Origin: DATFVA01 sp963811905 | Lineage (GTDB): Bacteria; Bacteroidota; Ignavibacteria; Ignavibacteriales; Ignavibacteriaceae | Direction of reading: 5' to 3' | Assembly (NCBI GenBank): GCA_963811905.1 | Contig: CAWETK010000021.1 | Span: 1-64,000 of the forward strand | DNA length: 64,000 nt | Shown here: one piece after another, positions 55,789 to 64,000 of the stretch | How the letters are laid out: each line of letters starts with the position of its first letter | Numbering within the stretch: position 1 is the first letter of the stretch | Made by a program: the position numbers and the translations under genes | Notes under the pieces: generated by a model | The model's database searches: none | Told to the model about the DNA's origin: nothing | The model's input: the letters and a program-made list of their open reading frames with translations, nothing else

Positions 55789-56241
55789 CTACGCAGTTTT
55801 TGTAATCAATAATTCATCCCCCTTAATAATTGTTTTGAATTTGGCAAGGGGTCTTGGCGGAGGTCCGGAGATATTACGTCCGGTCAAATCGTATTTACCG
55901 TTATGACAGGCGCACCATATAACGTGCTTGTCTTTGGCATACTGGACTGTGCAGTCGAGATGAGTACATCTGGCGGAAAAAGCTAAGAACTTATCTCCAT
56001 CCGGTATGACAATTACGGGTTCGTTTCCAAAACGGATAATCTTGTAATCTGCTTTCTTCAGGTCTTCTATTTTTCCGGCGTTTACGCTTGAAACTTCTAC
56101 TTCCCTTTGTTTTGGGGGACGCAGAAACGAAAATACAGGGTAGAGAACAGAGGCAGTAAAGGCGGTAACTCCTGTCATCGCAAAAATTTTCAGGAAACTT
56201 CTTCGATTGGTTGGTTTGTTTAGTAGATCGGGTTTTTCCAT
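55789..56241 (-). CDS. Rieske iron-sulfur protein
   Basis: 150 residues. N-terminal twin-Arg-like motif NRRSFLKIFA followed by a membrane helix, consistent with Tat export and membrane anchoring. Cluster-binding motifs CTHLDC and CACHNG with the following GPPPRPL (the Pro loop). It transfers electrons from quinol at the cytochrome b PEWY site to the cytochrome c partner. Second gene of the operon, 18 nt after the receiver gene. Confidence 0.94.
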   Translation of the reverse strand: MEKPDLLNKPTNRRSFLKIFAMTGVTAFTASVLYPVFSFLRPPKQREVEVSSVNAGKIEDLKKADYKIIRFGNEPVIVIPDGDKFLAFSARCTHLDCTVQYAKDKHVIWCACHNGKYDLTGRNISGPPPRPLAKFKTIIKGDELLITKTA

Positions 56242-56259
56242 AATAAGAATACTATTTTG

Positions 56260-56634
56260 TTACTGTTGTTTGTAAAATGGAATAGTCGCTGTAATAATTT
56301 CTTTTATGATGTTATTGTCAATCGGCTTCTCGGTAAGATTAAATATTCCCTCCTGGTAAAGAATTCCGCCTTCCCGGGCATTTGTCTTTTCATTTAAGAT
56401 AATCAAGGGGATCTTAGGATTTATTCGCTTTATTATCTTTACCCAGTTGTGACAGGCAGTGAAATTTTCATTGCAGTCGCAGATTATCATATCATAATCA
56501 TTTTCCTGTAAATCAAGAATGAATCCTGCGAATTCTTTTTTCCGCACAAGAGCAATACCAATCTCCGAACAAATTTCGAAGCATTGTGATATTGTCTTTT
56601 CATCGCTGCTAAGTATTATCCCTCTGAACTTCAT
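56260..56634 (-). CDS. Single-domain receiver-like protein
   Basis: About 124 residues from ATG 56634 (MKFRGIILSSDEK), which has AAAGG about 10 nt upstream; a longer reading to 56685 has no good ribosome site. A receiver (CheY-like) fold is suggested by ILSSDEK at the acidic pocket, YDMIICDCNEN with the likely phospho-acceptor Asp, IPLIILNEKTN, and LTEKPID with the conserved Lys. It has no output domain. It leads the Rieske/cytochrome operon, next to the NtrC-type two-component pair, so it may modulate that system or the complex. The acidic pocket is weaker than usual, so activity as a phospho-receiver is uncertain. Confidence 0.65.
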   Translation of the reverse strand: MKFRGIILSSDEKTISQCFEICSEIGIALVRKKEFAGFILDLQENDYDMIICDCNENFTACHNWVKIIKRINPKIPLIILNEKTNAREGGILYQEGIFNLTEKPIDNNIIKEIITATIPFYKQQ

Positions 56635-56862
56635 AAGCGATACCTTTTCTTTCTGTGTGCCTGAAGGACATTTATTGTACCACAAAAATATCCGGGTGTG
56701 AATGTTTTGTTAATGAGTTAAAATCAAAAGAATTGCATGTAAATTTCAGAAGGGAATCAAAAAAGTGAAGAAGCAGATTCTATAAAAGTGTATCCCTAAT
56801 GTCCCACTAATTATAAAATGTTACTTTCTAATTAATAATTGTTAATTATCAATTACTAATTA

Positions 56863-58257
56863 CTAATCCCCCCTCCTGTATACCTGGGGATCAAGGTTAT
56901 ACTTTTTAAGTATCCTGTGGATATGGCGGCGGGTCATCCCGGCTTCTTCTGAGATGCGGGTGATGTTTCCCTTATGTTTGGTAAGTAAAAAGAGGAAATA
57001 TTTTTTTTCAACTTCTTCGACGGCCTTATTTCTGACTTCGGATAAAGAACTTTTAGGGAACTGGCTTACGGTTCTTCGGTTTGAAGTAAGCTGCGGCGGA
57101 AGTTCATTAAGAGTTATCTTTTCTCCTTTGACCAGGGCAACTGCTCTTTCAACAATGTTTTCCATTTCCCTGACATTCCCGGGCCAGTCATAGGTTTCAA
57201 ATAAATCAAGCACAGAATCATCGAATCCTTTTATGTTTTTTGGGGATGATTTAACAGTTTTAATAAGAAAGTGTTCTGCGAGAAGGCGGATATCTCCTTT
57301 CCTTTCTCTTAAAGAGGGCACCTGGATATTTATAACATTCAGCCTGTAATAGAAGTCCTTGCGCATAGTCTCTTTCTCGAGAGCCTTATTTATATCCTGG
57401 TTAGTTGCAGAAATCAGCCTTAAATCAGCCTGTAATAATTCATTTCCCCCAAGGCGTCTCAGCTGCTGATCCTGTAAAGTTCTTAACAGTTTGATCTGAA
57501 GATTGACGGGCAGTTCACAGACTTCATCCATAAAGAAAGAGCCTCCGTTAGCATATTCCAAGAGCCCTATTTTCCTGTGAGTGGCGCCGGTGAATGCTCC
57601 TTTTTCATATCCGAATAGCTCTGCTTCGAACAGGTTTTCAGGAAAAGCTCCGCAGTTTACCGGGACAAATGGTTTAAGCTTCCTGCCGCTGTGAGCATGA
57701 ATGCTGCGTGCTATAAGTTCCTTTCCTGTGCCGCTTTCACCGGTAATCAGGACATTCGCATCCGAATCGGCAACGCTTTCAATCATCTCAAATACTTTCC
57801 TGATAGATTCACTATTTCCGATTATATTATCGAACCTGAATTTATCTTCAAGCTGTTTAAGCAGGCTGACTCTTTCTTTATATAGATTTCTCTGCCGCAG
57901 CCCTTTTTCAACCAGAATTTTCAGGTTGTCTGTTTCAAACGGCTTTTCAATAAAATCAAAGGCTCCGGCTTTCATTGCTGTCACTGCCCTGTCAATTGTA
58001 CCGTAAGCTGAAAATATTATGACAGGTGTATTCGGGGCTACTTTCTGGACAGCATCAAGTACCTGCATTCCGTCAAAATCGGGCATCAGCAAGTCACAAA
58101 ATACGAGATCAAATTCTTCATCCCGAAGCAGTTTGATTGCCTGGTTTCCATCAGGGACAGGAAATGGATTATTGCCAAGAGCAGCAAGTATTTTAGAACA
58201 GCCTCTCAGCATATCAGGTTCATCATCGATTATCAGTATTTTAGGTTTCGCATTCAT
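56863..58257 (-). CDS. NtrC-family sigma-54-dependent response regulator
   Basis: 464 residues. Receiver domain about 5-120 (ILIIDDEPD, FDLVFCDLLMPDF with Asp about 55, IIFSAYGT, FIEKPFE). AAA+ domain about 145-385 (GESGTGKE Walker A, FELFGYEKGAFTGA with the GAFTGA sigma-54 contact loop, FFMDEVCELP). C-terminal Fis-type helix-turn-helix (ITRISEEAGMTRRHIHRILKKY). It activates sigma-54 promoters on phosphorylation by the partner kinase, whose start overlaps its... coding order: the kinase gene precedes it and the two overlap by ATGA (58254-58257). The target may be the cytochrome operon or genes elsewhere; I could not confirm a -24/-12 promoter in the window. Confidence 0.93.
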   Translation of the reverse strand: MNAKPKILIIDDEPDMLRGCSKILAALGNNPFPVPDGNQAIKLLRDEEFDLVFCDLLMPDFDGMQVLDAVQKVAPNTPVIIFSAYGTIDRAVTAMKAGAFDFIEKPFETDNLKILVEKGLRQRNLYKERVSLLKQLEDKFRFDNIIGNSESIRKVFEMIESVADSDANVLITGESGTGKELIARSIHAHSGRKLKPFVPVNCGAFPENLFEAELFGYEKGAFTGATHRKIGLLEYANGGSFFMDEVCELPVNLQIKLLRTLQDQQLRRLGGNELLQADLRLISATNQDINKALEKETMRKDFYYRLNVINIQVPSLRERKGDIRLLAEHFLIKTVKSSPKNIKGFDDSVLDLFETYDWPGNVREMENIVERAVALVKGEKITLNELPPQLTSNRRTVSQFPKSSLSEVRNKAVEEVEKKYFLFLLTKHKGNITRISEEAGMTRRHIHRILKKYNLDPQVYRRGD

Positions 58258-60018
58258 AATTTCATCCCTTCACTGGTGTAAGGCAGAGTAATGATAAATT
58301 TAGTGTATTTGCCTTCTTCACTTTCCACTTCGAGCTTTCCCCGGCTGCGCTGAACGATCGTGCGCGAAATAGACAACCCTAGTCCGGTTCCCTGTTTATC
58401 AAGCTTGGTTGAAAAGAAGGGATTGAAGACTTTGGTCAGATTTTCTTTTTTAATTCCTGTGCCGTTATCTTCAACTGCTATAAAAATCCCGCTCACTTTT
58501 TTTAATCCTACCGGATCCTTTCCCAGGGTACTTTTGCCGGTTGTTATCTTTATTCCTCCATACTCCTGTAAAGCATCGATGGCATTACTTAATATATTCA
58601 TCATTACCTGTTCCATTTGCCTTTTATCTGCAAGGATCAACGGGAGAGAAGTATCGTATGACTTTGATAACTGTATTTTCCGTGATTTTAGCCTGTGGCC
58701 TATCAGGTAAATGCATTCATCAATTAAATCTTCAATACGGATAGCTTCGGGTTTAAAGGGCATCAGTCTTGAATAAGTAAGAAGAGTCCTGGTGTAATCG
58801 CTTATTCTGCGGGTCTGGTTCCGTATGATATTCAATTCCTCTTTAAGACTATTGTCAGTATTATTCTCAAGGAGTATGGCATCGGCATGAGCAGCAATAA
58901 TACCGGCCGGTGTGTTTATTTCATGCGCCACACTGTCCACCAGCTCACCGATAGAGGCAAGTTTCGAAGCCTGGTTCAATTGTTCCCTGTATTGATGGAT
59001 CTCTTCGAGGTTTCGGTTGGCCTCTTCCGCGCGAATTCTTCGCAGGTTCAGGAAATATATCAGGAAGCCGAGTATAAGGATAACAGCAAGGATAATCAGA
59101 CCCAGTATAAAGAAAAGCTGAAACCGACTTCTTAAGCCTATAGTTACTTTTGGAAGTAAGGTGCTGATTGCGATTATCCATGTCTGGTTCTGAAGCTTAA
59201 CCGGAACATAAGCCATAATTTTATGAGGTTCATTTCCAAGGACATAATACTCATCAATTGAAGGAAGACTGGCTTTTATCATCCTGTGCTGTGTATTGAA
59301 ATTAACGTGGCAGTTACGGCATTCGCCTGTTGTTTTAAGGATCGATTTGAATAGCATCTCCTGGTGCCGCGGATGATATATTAATCTTCCTTCACCATCA
59401 AGTACCCAGGCAAAATCATCACTGCTTAATTTGAGAGGCTGTATGAAGCGTCTGATGAGGAATATCGAAATCCACCATATATCCAATGAAATGATTGGTC
59501 TTAATGCCTCTTCCTCCTGCTAACCGGATAATCATCAAAAAAGATTTTCGGCTGTTCCTATCCCCTTGAAAATCAGGCATTACATCTGAAAATACATATT
59601 CTGAATCAGTCCTGGTAATTTGTGCAGTTAAAACAGGTATTTTAGCCCGTGACCATTCAGGGAGGTTATTTCCGGTTGAATAAATGACCCTTCCTGAAGA
59701 GTCTGAGAGAAATATTGTGCGGATAATTGTGCTATCGTAGTTATCCTTAAAAAATTTCAATGATGCGTATTCATTTTTAACAGGAGGATTAAGAACATCG
59801 GGATTGCGGGTAAGAAGCTTCATATCCCTTACAAGATGTTCGATAAAGAAATTAATTCCCTGTGAGACAGATTTAGCCATTTCCAGCTGCTGCATCTGAT
59901 GATTGTGCTTTGCATCCTCTAATGTACTGGTATATATTCTGTTAACCAGAAATAAGAATATAACTACCAGCAGTATAATACTTGCAGCTACAAGGTATTT
60001 CTTCAGACTTCTGTTCAT
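58254..60018 (-). CDS. Sensor histidine kinase with periplasmic CxxCH haem motif, one frameshift
   Basis: About 585 residues after rejoining. N-terminal membrane helix (YLVAASIILLVVIFLFLV), Cache-type periplasmic domain (SKSVSQGINFFIEHL, LSDSSGRVIYST), then a second half-domain with FAWVLDGEGRLIYHPRH and GECRNCHVNF, a single c-haem attachment motif. A second membrane helix, HisKA (SVAHEINTPAG with phospho-His) and HATPase_c (NILSNAIDAL, DNGTGI, GTGLGLSIS) follow. The frame changes near 59440-59470, between FIGYMVDFDI and LIRRFIQPLKLSS. The domain plan suggests a redox or gas sensor feeding the NtrC-type partner encoded 4 nt inside its stop. The neighbouring electron-transport operon makes respiratory redox control plausible. 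Confidence 0.85.
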
Positions 60019-60263
60019 TTAATAAATTATATTTCCCCGTAAAATGGTTAAAGGCTCTAATCTCAAAATAATCTGTCTGGTAATTGAGTAAAATAAAAAG
60101 CCGACTTATTTAAGATTTAAATATCCTTCGAAGAAAAGGTAATCTTAAATGTCATACTGCGACATAATTAGTCACACCTTAAGATTAGCGTATTCTGATG
60201 TCAAATTCAACACAATTTTTACATTCACCCATCTCCCAATCACCAAACATGCAATCATTCAAT
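60019..60263. promoter_or_regulatory. Upstream region of the kinase-regulator operon
   Basis: No gene. A 9-bp inverted repeat TAATCTTAA/TTAAGATTA (60140-60148 and 60179-60187) encloses a smaller pair ATGTC/GACAT, a possible binding site or folded element about 125 nt before the kinase start. No promoter consensus was confirmed. Confidence 0.35.
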
Positions 60264-60569
60264 CTTAGCGCGGCATAGCCGGCCACCAAAAGCAACTTTA
60301 AATAGGAAGCTCTATAAATTATTGGACATCCTTGGATTTCGGTGGCTTCGATATCCCGCAGAGCAGGTCCGATGTAGAATATAAGGTCAATAAATGTGCG
60401 GGATTTCGAGGACTCAACATCCCGCCCATAAGGATATATAGCAAGGGCGGGCCACTCCCGACCTATTGTGAATTAGGGTCGGGACAGGTCAGCCACCGCT
60501 ATACGTTACAAACTATTGTGAGTTCTAATATCTTGACCAAAAAAACAAAAATCTGACTGAGGATACTAT
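60264..60569. repeat. Dispersed palindromic repeat, copy B with extra hairpin arms
   Basis: 306-nt element sharing ends and outer stem (CGGTGGCT/AGCCACCG) with 45141-45355. It has two additional segments: about 65 nt bounded by ATCCCGC/GCGGGAT on one side of the CCCGCCC/GGGCGGG arm, and about 32 nt bounded by TCCCGACC and GGTCGGGA on the other. It could fold as an outer stem carrying three arms. It lies in the divergent gap between the kinase operon and the ABC export operon. An open frame through it is composition-driven and not accepted as a gene. Confidence 0.85.
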
Positions 60570-60678
60570 ACAATCATGGAACTCCTCTCCATTCTCTTTT
60601 TCCTGAAGGTAATTCTAATTTTCTTTCCTTTAATTGTATAGTTCCTTAATTTTCCAGCTCAAAATCCCCGGAAAAGAT

Positions 60679-61866
60679 ATGGAAACAAGTAAAGCCGATT
60701 TATCGTCTTTAAAGATAGATAGGTCTGGTAATCATAATCCCGATTCGTCCAGAAAAAAAGTAATCATCATAGTAGTAATTATTGCTGCAGCGATTTTGCT
60801 GTTTCTCGGCTATACCATAGCAGGATCATTATTTAATCCTGCTATTGAAGTAAAGCTTACTTCAGCTGTAATTCAATCACCCTCACAAACCAGCACAAGT
60901 CTTACAGCCAGCGGATATGTGGTGGCACAGCGGAAAGCTTCAGTTGCTTCGAAAGGTACCGGCAGGCTTGTTTTTCTTGGAGCAGTTGAAGGAGACCGGG
61001 TAAAAAAAGACCAGGTTCTCGGCCGGCTGGAAGATAATGATATCAGGGCACAGCTTGAGGAGGCGAAGGCTAACCTCAAACTGGCTGAAGCAGATTTGAA
61101 AGATGCAAAGAATAATTATAATCGCCAGACAGCGCTGTTGAAATCGGGTGCTACAACTCAAATGGAAGTAGATGCAGCTGAAGCACAGTACAACCGTGTA
61201 CTTGCTTCAATTGATGTTGCCAAAGCGAACCTGAACTCAGCTCAGGTAGCGCTTGAGAACACACTTATCCGGGCACCTTTCGACGGTACTGTTCTAACCA
61301 AGAATGCTGAAGTCGGAGAAATCGTAGCTCCCCTGGGTGCAAGTTCTACTTCGAGAGGAGCAATCGTAACTATGGCTGATATGAAATCTCTGCAGGTGGA
61401 GGCTGATGTTTCTGAATCATATATAGAAAGGATAAAGACAGGTCAGCGCTGCGAGATAATCCTTGATGCCTACCCCCAGGTTTCATATGAAGGATTCGTT
61501 GATAAGATAGTTCCTACAGCCGACAGATCAAAAGCGACCGTGCTTGTAAAAGTAGGATTTAAGAACTACGACAGCAAAGTACTTCCTGAAATGAGCGCCA
61601 AGGTTCTGTTTTTATCAAGGGAGTCAACTGATGAAGTGAAAAATGAACCGCCCGTGCTGGTTGTTCCATATAAATCGGTGGTTATCCGGGATGGACACGA
61701 TGTTGTTTTTATGGTTAAGGATGATAATGCTGTTGAAGTGCCGGTGGTGAAGGGGAGAGACCTCGATTCATATATAGAAATTAAATCGGGTCTTACTGAA
61801 GGTGATAAAGTGATTGATGCAGTGAGTGATGAAATTAAAAATGGCACCAAAGTTAAAGTTCTGTAA
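60679..61866 (+). CDS. MacA/HlyD-type periplasmic adaptor (membrane fusion) protein
   Basis: 395 residues from ATG 60679, chosen for the GGAAAAG ribosome site just upstream (an in-frame ATG at 60634 has none). One N-terminal membrane helix (KVIIIVVIIAAAILLFLGYTI). Lipoyl-like half (ASGYVVAQRKASVASKGTGRL), a coiled-coil hairpin (AQLEEAKANLKLAEADLKDAKNNYNRQTAL about 145-215), second lipoyl half (IRAPFDGTVLTKNAEVGE), and a beta-barrel domain. Links an inner-membrane ABC transporter to an outer-membrane channel. It is 61 nt upstream of the ATPase gene. No TolC-like gene is visible in the window. Confidence 0.92.
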   Translation: METSKADLSSLKIDRSGNHNPDSSRKKVIIIVVIIAAAILLFLGYTIAGSLFNPAIEVKLTSAVIQSPSQTSTSLTASGYVVAQRKASVASKGTGRLVFLGAVEGDRVKKDQVLGRLEDNDIRAQLEEAKANLKLAEADLKDAKNNYNRQTALLKSGATTQMEVDAAEAQYNRVLASIDVAKANLNSAQVALENTLIRAPFDGTVLTKNAEVGEIVAPLGASSTSRGAIVTMADMKSLQVEADVSESYIERIKTGQRCEIILDAYPQVSYEGFVDKIVPTADRSKATVLVKVGFKNYDSKVLPEMSAKVLFLSRESTDEVKNEPPVLVVPYKSVVIRDGHDVVFMVKDDNAVEVPVVKGRDLDSYIEIKSGLTEGDKVIDAVSDEIKNGTKVKVL

Positions 61867-61927
61867 CTGATAAAGTGATTCGGATTGTGATGTTGTAAAC
61901 TAAAACGCAATTTATACCGGAGTAAAA

Positions 61928-62611
61928 ATGGCAGAAATAATTAATGTTTCAAATGTTACCAAATCATATTGGCGGGATAGTATGGAGATTCCTGTGCTCC
62001 ATAATATTTCACTTAATATTAAAGAAGGAGAATTTATTGCGTTGATGGGTCCCTCCGGCTCGGGAAAAACAACTTTGCTGAATCTGCTTTCAGGAATAGA
62101 CAGACCGACTAAAGGAAGTATAACCGTAGGCGGGATTGATATTGCAGCATTAGGTGAATCGGCACTTGCCAAATGGCGCTCTGCCAATATAGGATTTGTA
62201 TTTCAGTTTTATAATTTAATCCCGGTACTTACAGCTTTTGAAAATGTGGAACTGCCTCTTCTTCTGACAAACCTGTCTAAGTCAGAAAGAAAGAAGCATG
62301 TGCAGACATCTCTTGAGATTGTCGGCCTTGGCGACAGAATCTATCATTATCCGAAGCAATTATCCGGCGGACAGGAACAGAGGGTTGCAATCGCCAGGGC
62401 AATAGTTACAGATCCGGCAATACTTGTTGCAGATGAACCTACAGGCGATCTGGATAGAAATTCGGCTGATGAAATTCTCAATTTGATGGAAAGACTGAAT
62501 AAAGAATTTAATAAAACTATAGTAATGGTTACACACGATCCCCATGCAGCCTCAAAGGCTCATCTCATAAGGAATCTCGATAAAGGTGATTTAATACCGG
62601 AGATGGCATGA
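61928..62611 (+). CDS. ABC transporter ATP-binding protein (MacB/LolD type)
   Basis: 227 residues. Walker A GPSGSGKTT, Q-loop FQFYNLIPVLTAFENVELPL, signature LSGGQEQR, Walker B ILVADEPTGDLD and H-loop VTHD are all intact. The L-L-N-L-L-SGIDRPTKG stretch and LIPVLTAFENV are typical of the MacB/LolD family, which powers lipoprotein or macrolide extrusion rather than cytoplasmic import. Its last four bases overlap the start of the permease (ATGA). It supplies energy to the two FtsX-type permeases downstream. Confidence 0.95.
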   Translation: MAEIINVSNVTKSYWRDSMEIPVLHNISLNIKEGEFIALMGPSGSGKTTLLNLLSGIDRPTKGSITVGGIDIAALGESALAKWRSANIGFVFQFYNLIPVLTAFENVELPLLLTNLSKSERKKHVQTSLEIVGLGDRIYHYPKQLSGGQEQRVAIARAIVTDPAILVADEPTGDLDRNSADEILNLMERLNKEFNKTIVMVTHDPHAASKAHLIRNLDKGDLIPEMA

Positions 62612-63768
62612 AAGTATTGAAACTGATATTTAAAAATACTCTCAGGCATAAACTGAGAACTTCCCTTACTATACTGGGAATTGCTGTTGCTGTGATTGCA
62701 TTCGGTCTTCTCAGAACGGTAGTAACAGCCTGGTCCGTTGGTGTTGAGGCCTCGTCTGCAAACAGACTGATTACAAGACAGGCAGTATCTTTCATATTTC
62801 CTTTACCTTATGCATACAGAGATAAAATTCAATCTGTGCCCGGCGTTCAGGAAGTAACTTTTTCAAACTGGTTCCAGGGAGTCTATAAAGATAAGAACCA
62901 ATTCTTTGCCAGGCTTGCGGTTGATGCAAATACTATTTTTGATGTTTACCCTGAATTTGTGCTCTCGCCCCGGGAAATTTCTACATTCAAGAAAGAAAAA
63001 AATTCCTGCGTAATCGGAATTGATCTTGCTAAAAAGTATAACCTTAAGATCGGCGATGTTATGAATATCGATGGGGATATTTATCCCGGGCGCTGGGATT
63101 TTGTGATTCGCGGTATATACAAACCTAAGTATAAAACCACCGATGCTACTCAGATGTTTTTTCACTGGGATTATGTGGATGACAGAATGAGAGAAGAAGC
63201 CCCCGTAAGAGCTGGCGATGTAGGCTGGTACGTCGTAAAGATAAGTGACCCGTCTAAGTCTGCCGAAATTTCTGAAAAAATTGATGCCTTGTTTAAAAAC
63301 TCTCCTGCTGAAACCAAGACTGAAACAGAGAGAGCTTTTCAGCAGGGATTCCTTGCATCTACCAGTGCAATAATTACATCAATGAATGTTCTGTCTTTTG
63401 TAATAATCGGAATTATAATGCTCGTTCTGGCAAATACAATGATAATGTCGGCAAGAGAAAGAACCAGGGAGTATGCAGTATTCAAAACACTGGGATTCTC
63501 GGCTAAACATCTGGTCGGTCTGATCATGGGAGAATCTCTCTTTATTGCTTTACTCGGCGGGGGGATCGGGTTATTTCTTACTTTTCCTCTGGTCAGCGGA
63601 TTCTCAGAAGTTATCCCTAAAGGATTTTTCCCTGTATTTCAGATTGAACCAATTACCATAGTGCTTGCAGTGAGCGCAGCAGTTATTATCGGAATAGTAT
63701 CTGCTATATTTCCAATACAGCGTGCATTAAGTACACGAATAGTTGACGGATTCAGATTTGTAGGATAA
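62608..63768 (+). CDS. FtsX/MacB-type ABC transporter permease (first of two)
   Basis: 386 residues. N-terminal membrane helix (LTILGIAVAVIAFGLL) after a KNTLRHKLRTSL entry, a long periplasmic MacB_PCD-like domain (about 45-255), and three C-terminal helices (VLSFVIIGIIMLVLANTMI, GESLFIALLGGGIGLFL, ITIVLAVSAAVIIGIVSAIF) with the RERTREYAVFKTLGF coupling motif between the first two, as in FtsX permeases. Translationally coupled to the ATPase gene. A second permease begins 27 nt after its stop, so the transporter is probably a heterodimer. Confidence 0.93.
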   Translation: MKVLKLIFKNTLRHKLRTSLTILGIAVAVIAFGLLRTVVTAWSVGVEASSANRLITRQAVSFIFPLPYAYRDKIQSVPGVQEVTFSNWFQGVYKDKNQFFARLAVDANTIFDVYPEFVLSPREISTFKKEKNSCVIGIDLAKKYNLKIGDVMNIDGDIYPGRWDFVIRGIYKPKYKTTDATQMFFHWDYVDDRMREEAPVRAGDVGWYVVKISDPSKSAEISEKIDALFKNSPAETKTETERAFQQGFLASTSAIITSMNVLSFVIIGIIMLVLANTMIMSARERTREYAVFKTLGFSAKHLVGLIMGESLFIALLGGGIGLFLTFPLVSGFSEVIPKGFFPVFQIEPITIVLAVSAAVIIGIVSAIFPIQRALSTRIVDGFRFVG

Positions 63769-63795
63769 GCCAAATTTTTTCTCAAAGGATTTCAA

Positions 63796-64000
63796 ATGAA
63801 AATTCCATTTAAATATACGCTAAGAAATTTCAAAACCAGAAAGCTTACTTCGGCAATTACAATTGCCGGAATCGCCATGGTTGTTTTTGTATTCGCTGCC
63901 GTATTGATGATGGCTTACGGAATACAAAAAACCCTGGTTTCAACCGGTTCACCGGATAATATTAAAATAGTAAGGAAAGCTGCAAACGGAGAAATCTCAA
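63796..64000 (+). CDS. FtsX/MacB-type ABC transporter permease (second, cut by window edge)
   Basis: 68 residues visible. AAAGGA ribosome site precedes ATG 63796. Starts KIPFKYTLRNFKTRKLTSAITIAGIAM... with the N-terminal cytoplasmic stretch, a first membrane helix (AITIAGIAMVVFVFAAVLMM) and the start of the periplasmic domain, closely paralleling the preceding permease. Most of the protein lies beyond the window. Confidence 0.85.
   Translation, partial: MKIPFKYTLRNFKTRKLTSAITIAGIAMVVFVFAAVLMMAYGIQKTLVSTGSPDNIKIVRKAANGEIS

Noticed and set aside
60332..60556. Plus-strand open frame of 74 codons upstream of the ABC operon
   Set aside because: It lies wholly inside palindromic repeat copy B, and the equivalent frame is not kept in copy A.

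Overview
The window reads as a chromosomal piece of an AT-rich member of the Bacteroidota/Chlorobi group, most likely Ignavibacteria. The best single clue is the secreted GH5-type glycosidase at 49964-51409, which ends in a type IX secretion sorting domain with the FPNPFNPST motif typical of Ignavibacteria. OmpA proteins with thrombospondin type-3 repeats and a Rieske/cytochrome b/multihaem cytochrome operon fit the same group. No rRNA, tRNA, CRISPR array or transposase gene was seen.

Layout. (1) 1-12341 is an exopolysaccharide locus. On the minus strand it has a sulfotransferase, a GT4 glycosyltransferase, a polysaccharide deacetylase, a FemAB-like protein, a Wzc-like tyrosine kinase and a Wza-like export protein. 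Divergently, on the plus strand, it has a sugar aminotransferase, an initiating sugar-phosphate transferase, a sugar dehydrogenase and a hexapeptide acetyltransferase. Almost every minus-strand gene here is broken by a one-base frameshift. (2) 12362-13225 is a short-chain dehydrogenase. (3) 13472-44725 is a ~31 kb minus-strand hybrid NRPS/PKS cluster with small gaps or ATGA overlaps between most genes, followed upstream by its likely Sfp-type phosphopantetheinyl transferase (45405-46109). (4) 46417-51409 holds a small membrane protein, two OmpA-family proteins and the GH5 glycosidase. (5) 51574-56634 is an electron-transport operon: receiver protein, Rieske protein, cytochrome b, 11-haem cytochrome c and a DUF2339 membrane protein. 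(6) 56863-60018 is a two-component system whose kinase carries a CxxCH haem motif. (7) 60679-64000 starts a MacAB/LolCDE-like ABC export operon.

The NRPS/PKS cluster is the most interesting part and I do not recognise it as a described pathway. It holds a contiguous serine-activating A domain, acyl-ACP dehydrogenase, free ACP and 3-hydroxyacyl-ACP dehydrogenase. That is the set known from zwittermicin A (ZmaJ/G/H/I) for making aminomalonyl-ACP from serine. It also has a 1287-residue protein fusing a dehydratase-like domain, an FkbM methyltransferase, an FkbH glyceryl-loading domain and a carrier protein. The megasynthases form two apparent terminating lines. One is A(Thr)-PCP-KS-AT-ACP-aminotransferase-C followed by A(Gly-like)-MT-PCP-TE. 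The other is KS-AT-KR-ACP followed by C-A(Gly-like)-PCP-TE. Both thioesterases carry Cys instead of Ser in the nucleophile motif. Two glycosyltransferases lie inside the cluster, but no exporter or regulator does.

A palindromic dispersed repeat occurs twice (45141-45355 and 60264-60569); the second copy carries extra hairpin arms. Substrate predictions for A domains were read by eye from alignment to the GrsA code positions and are inference.
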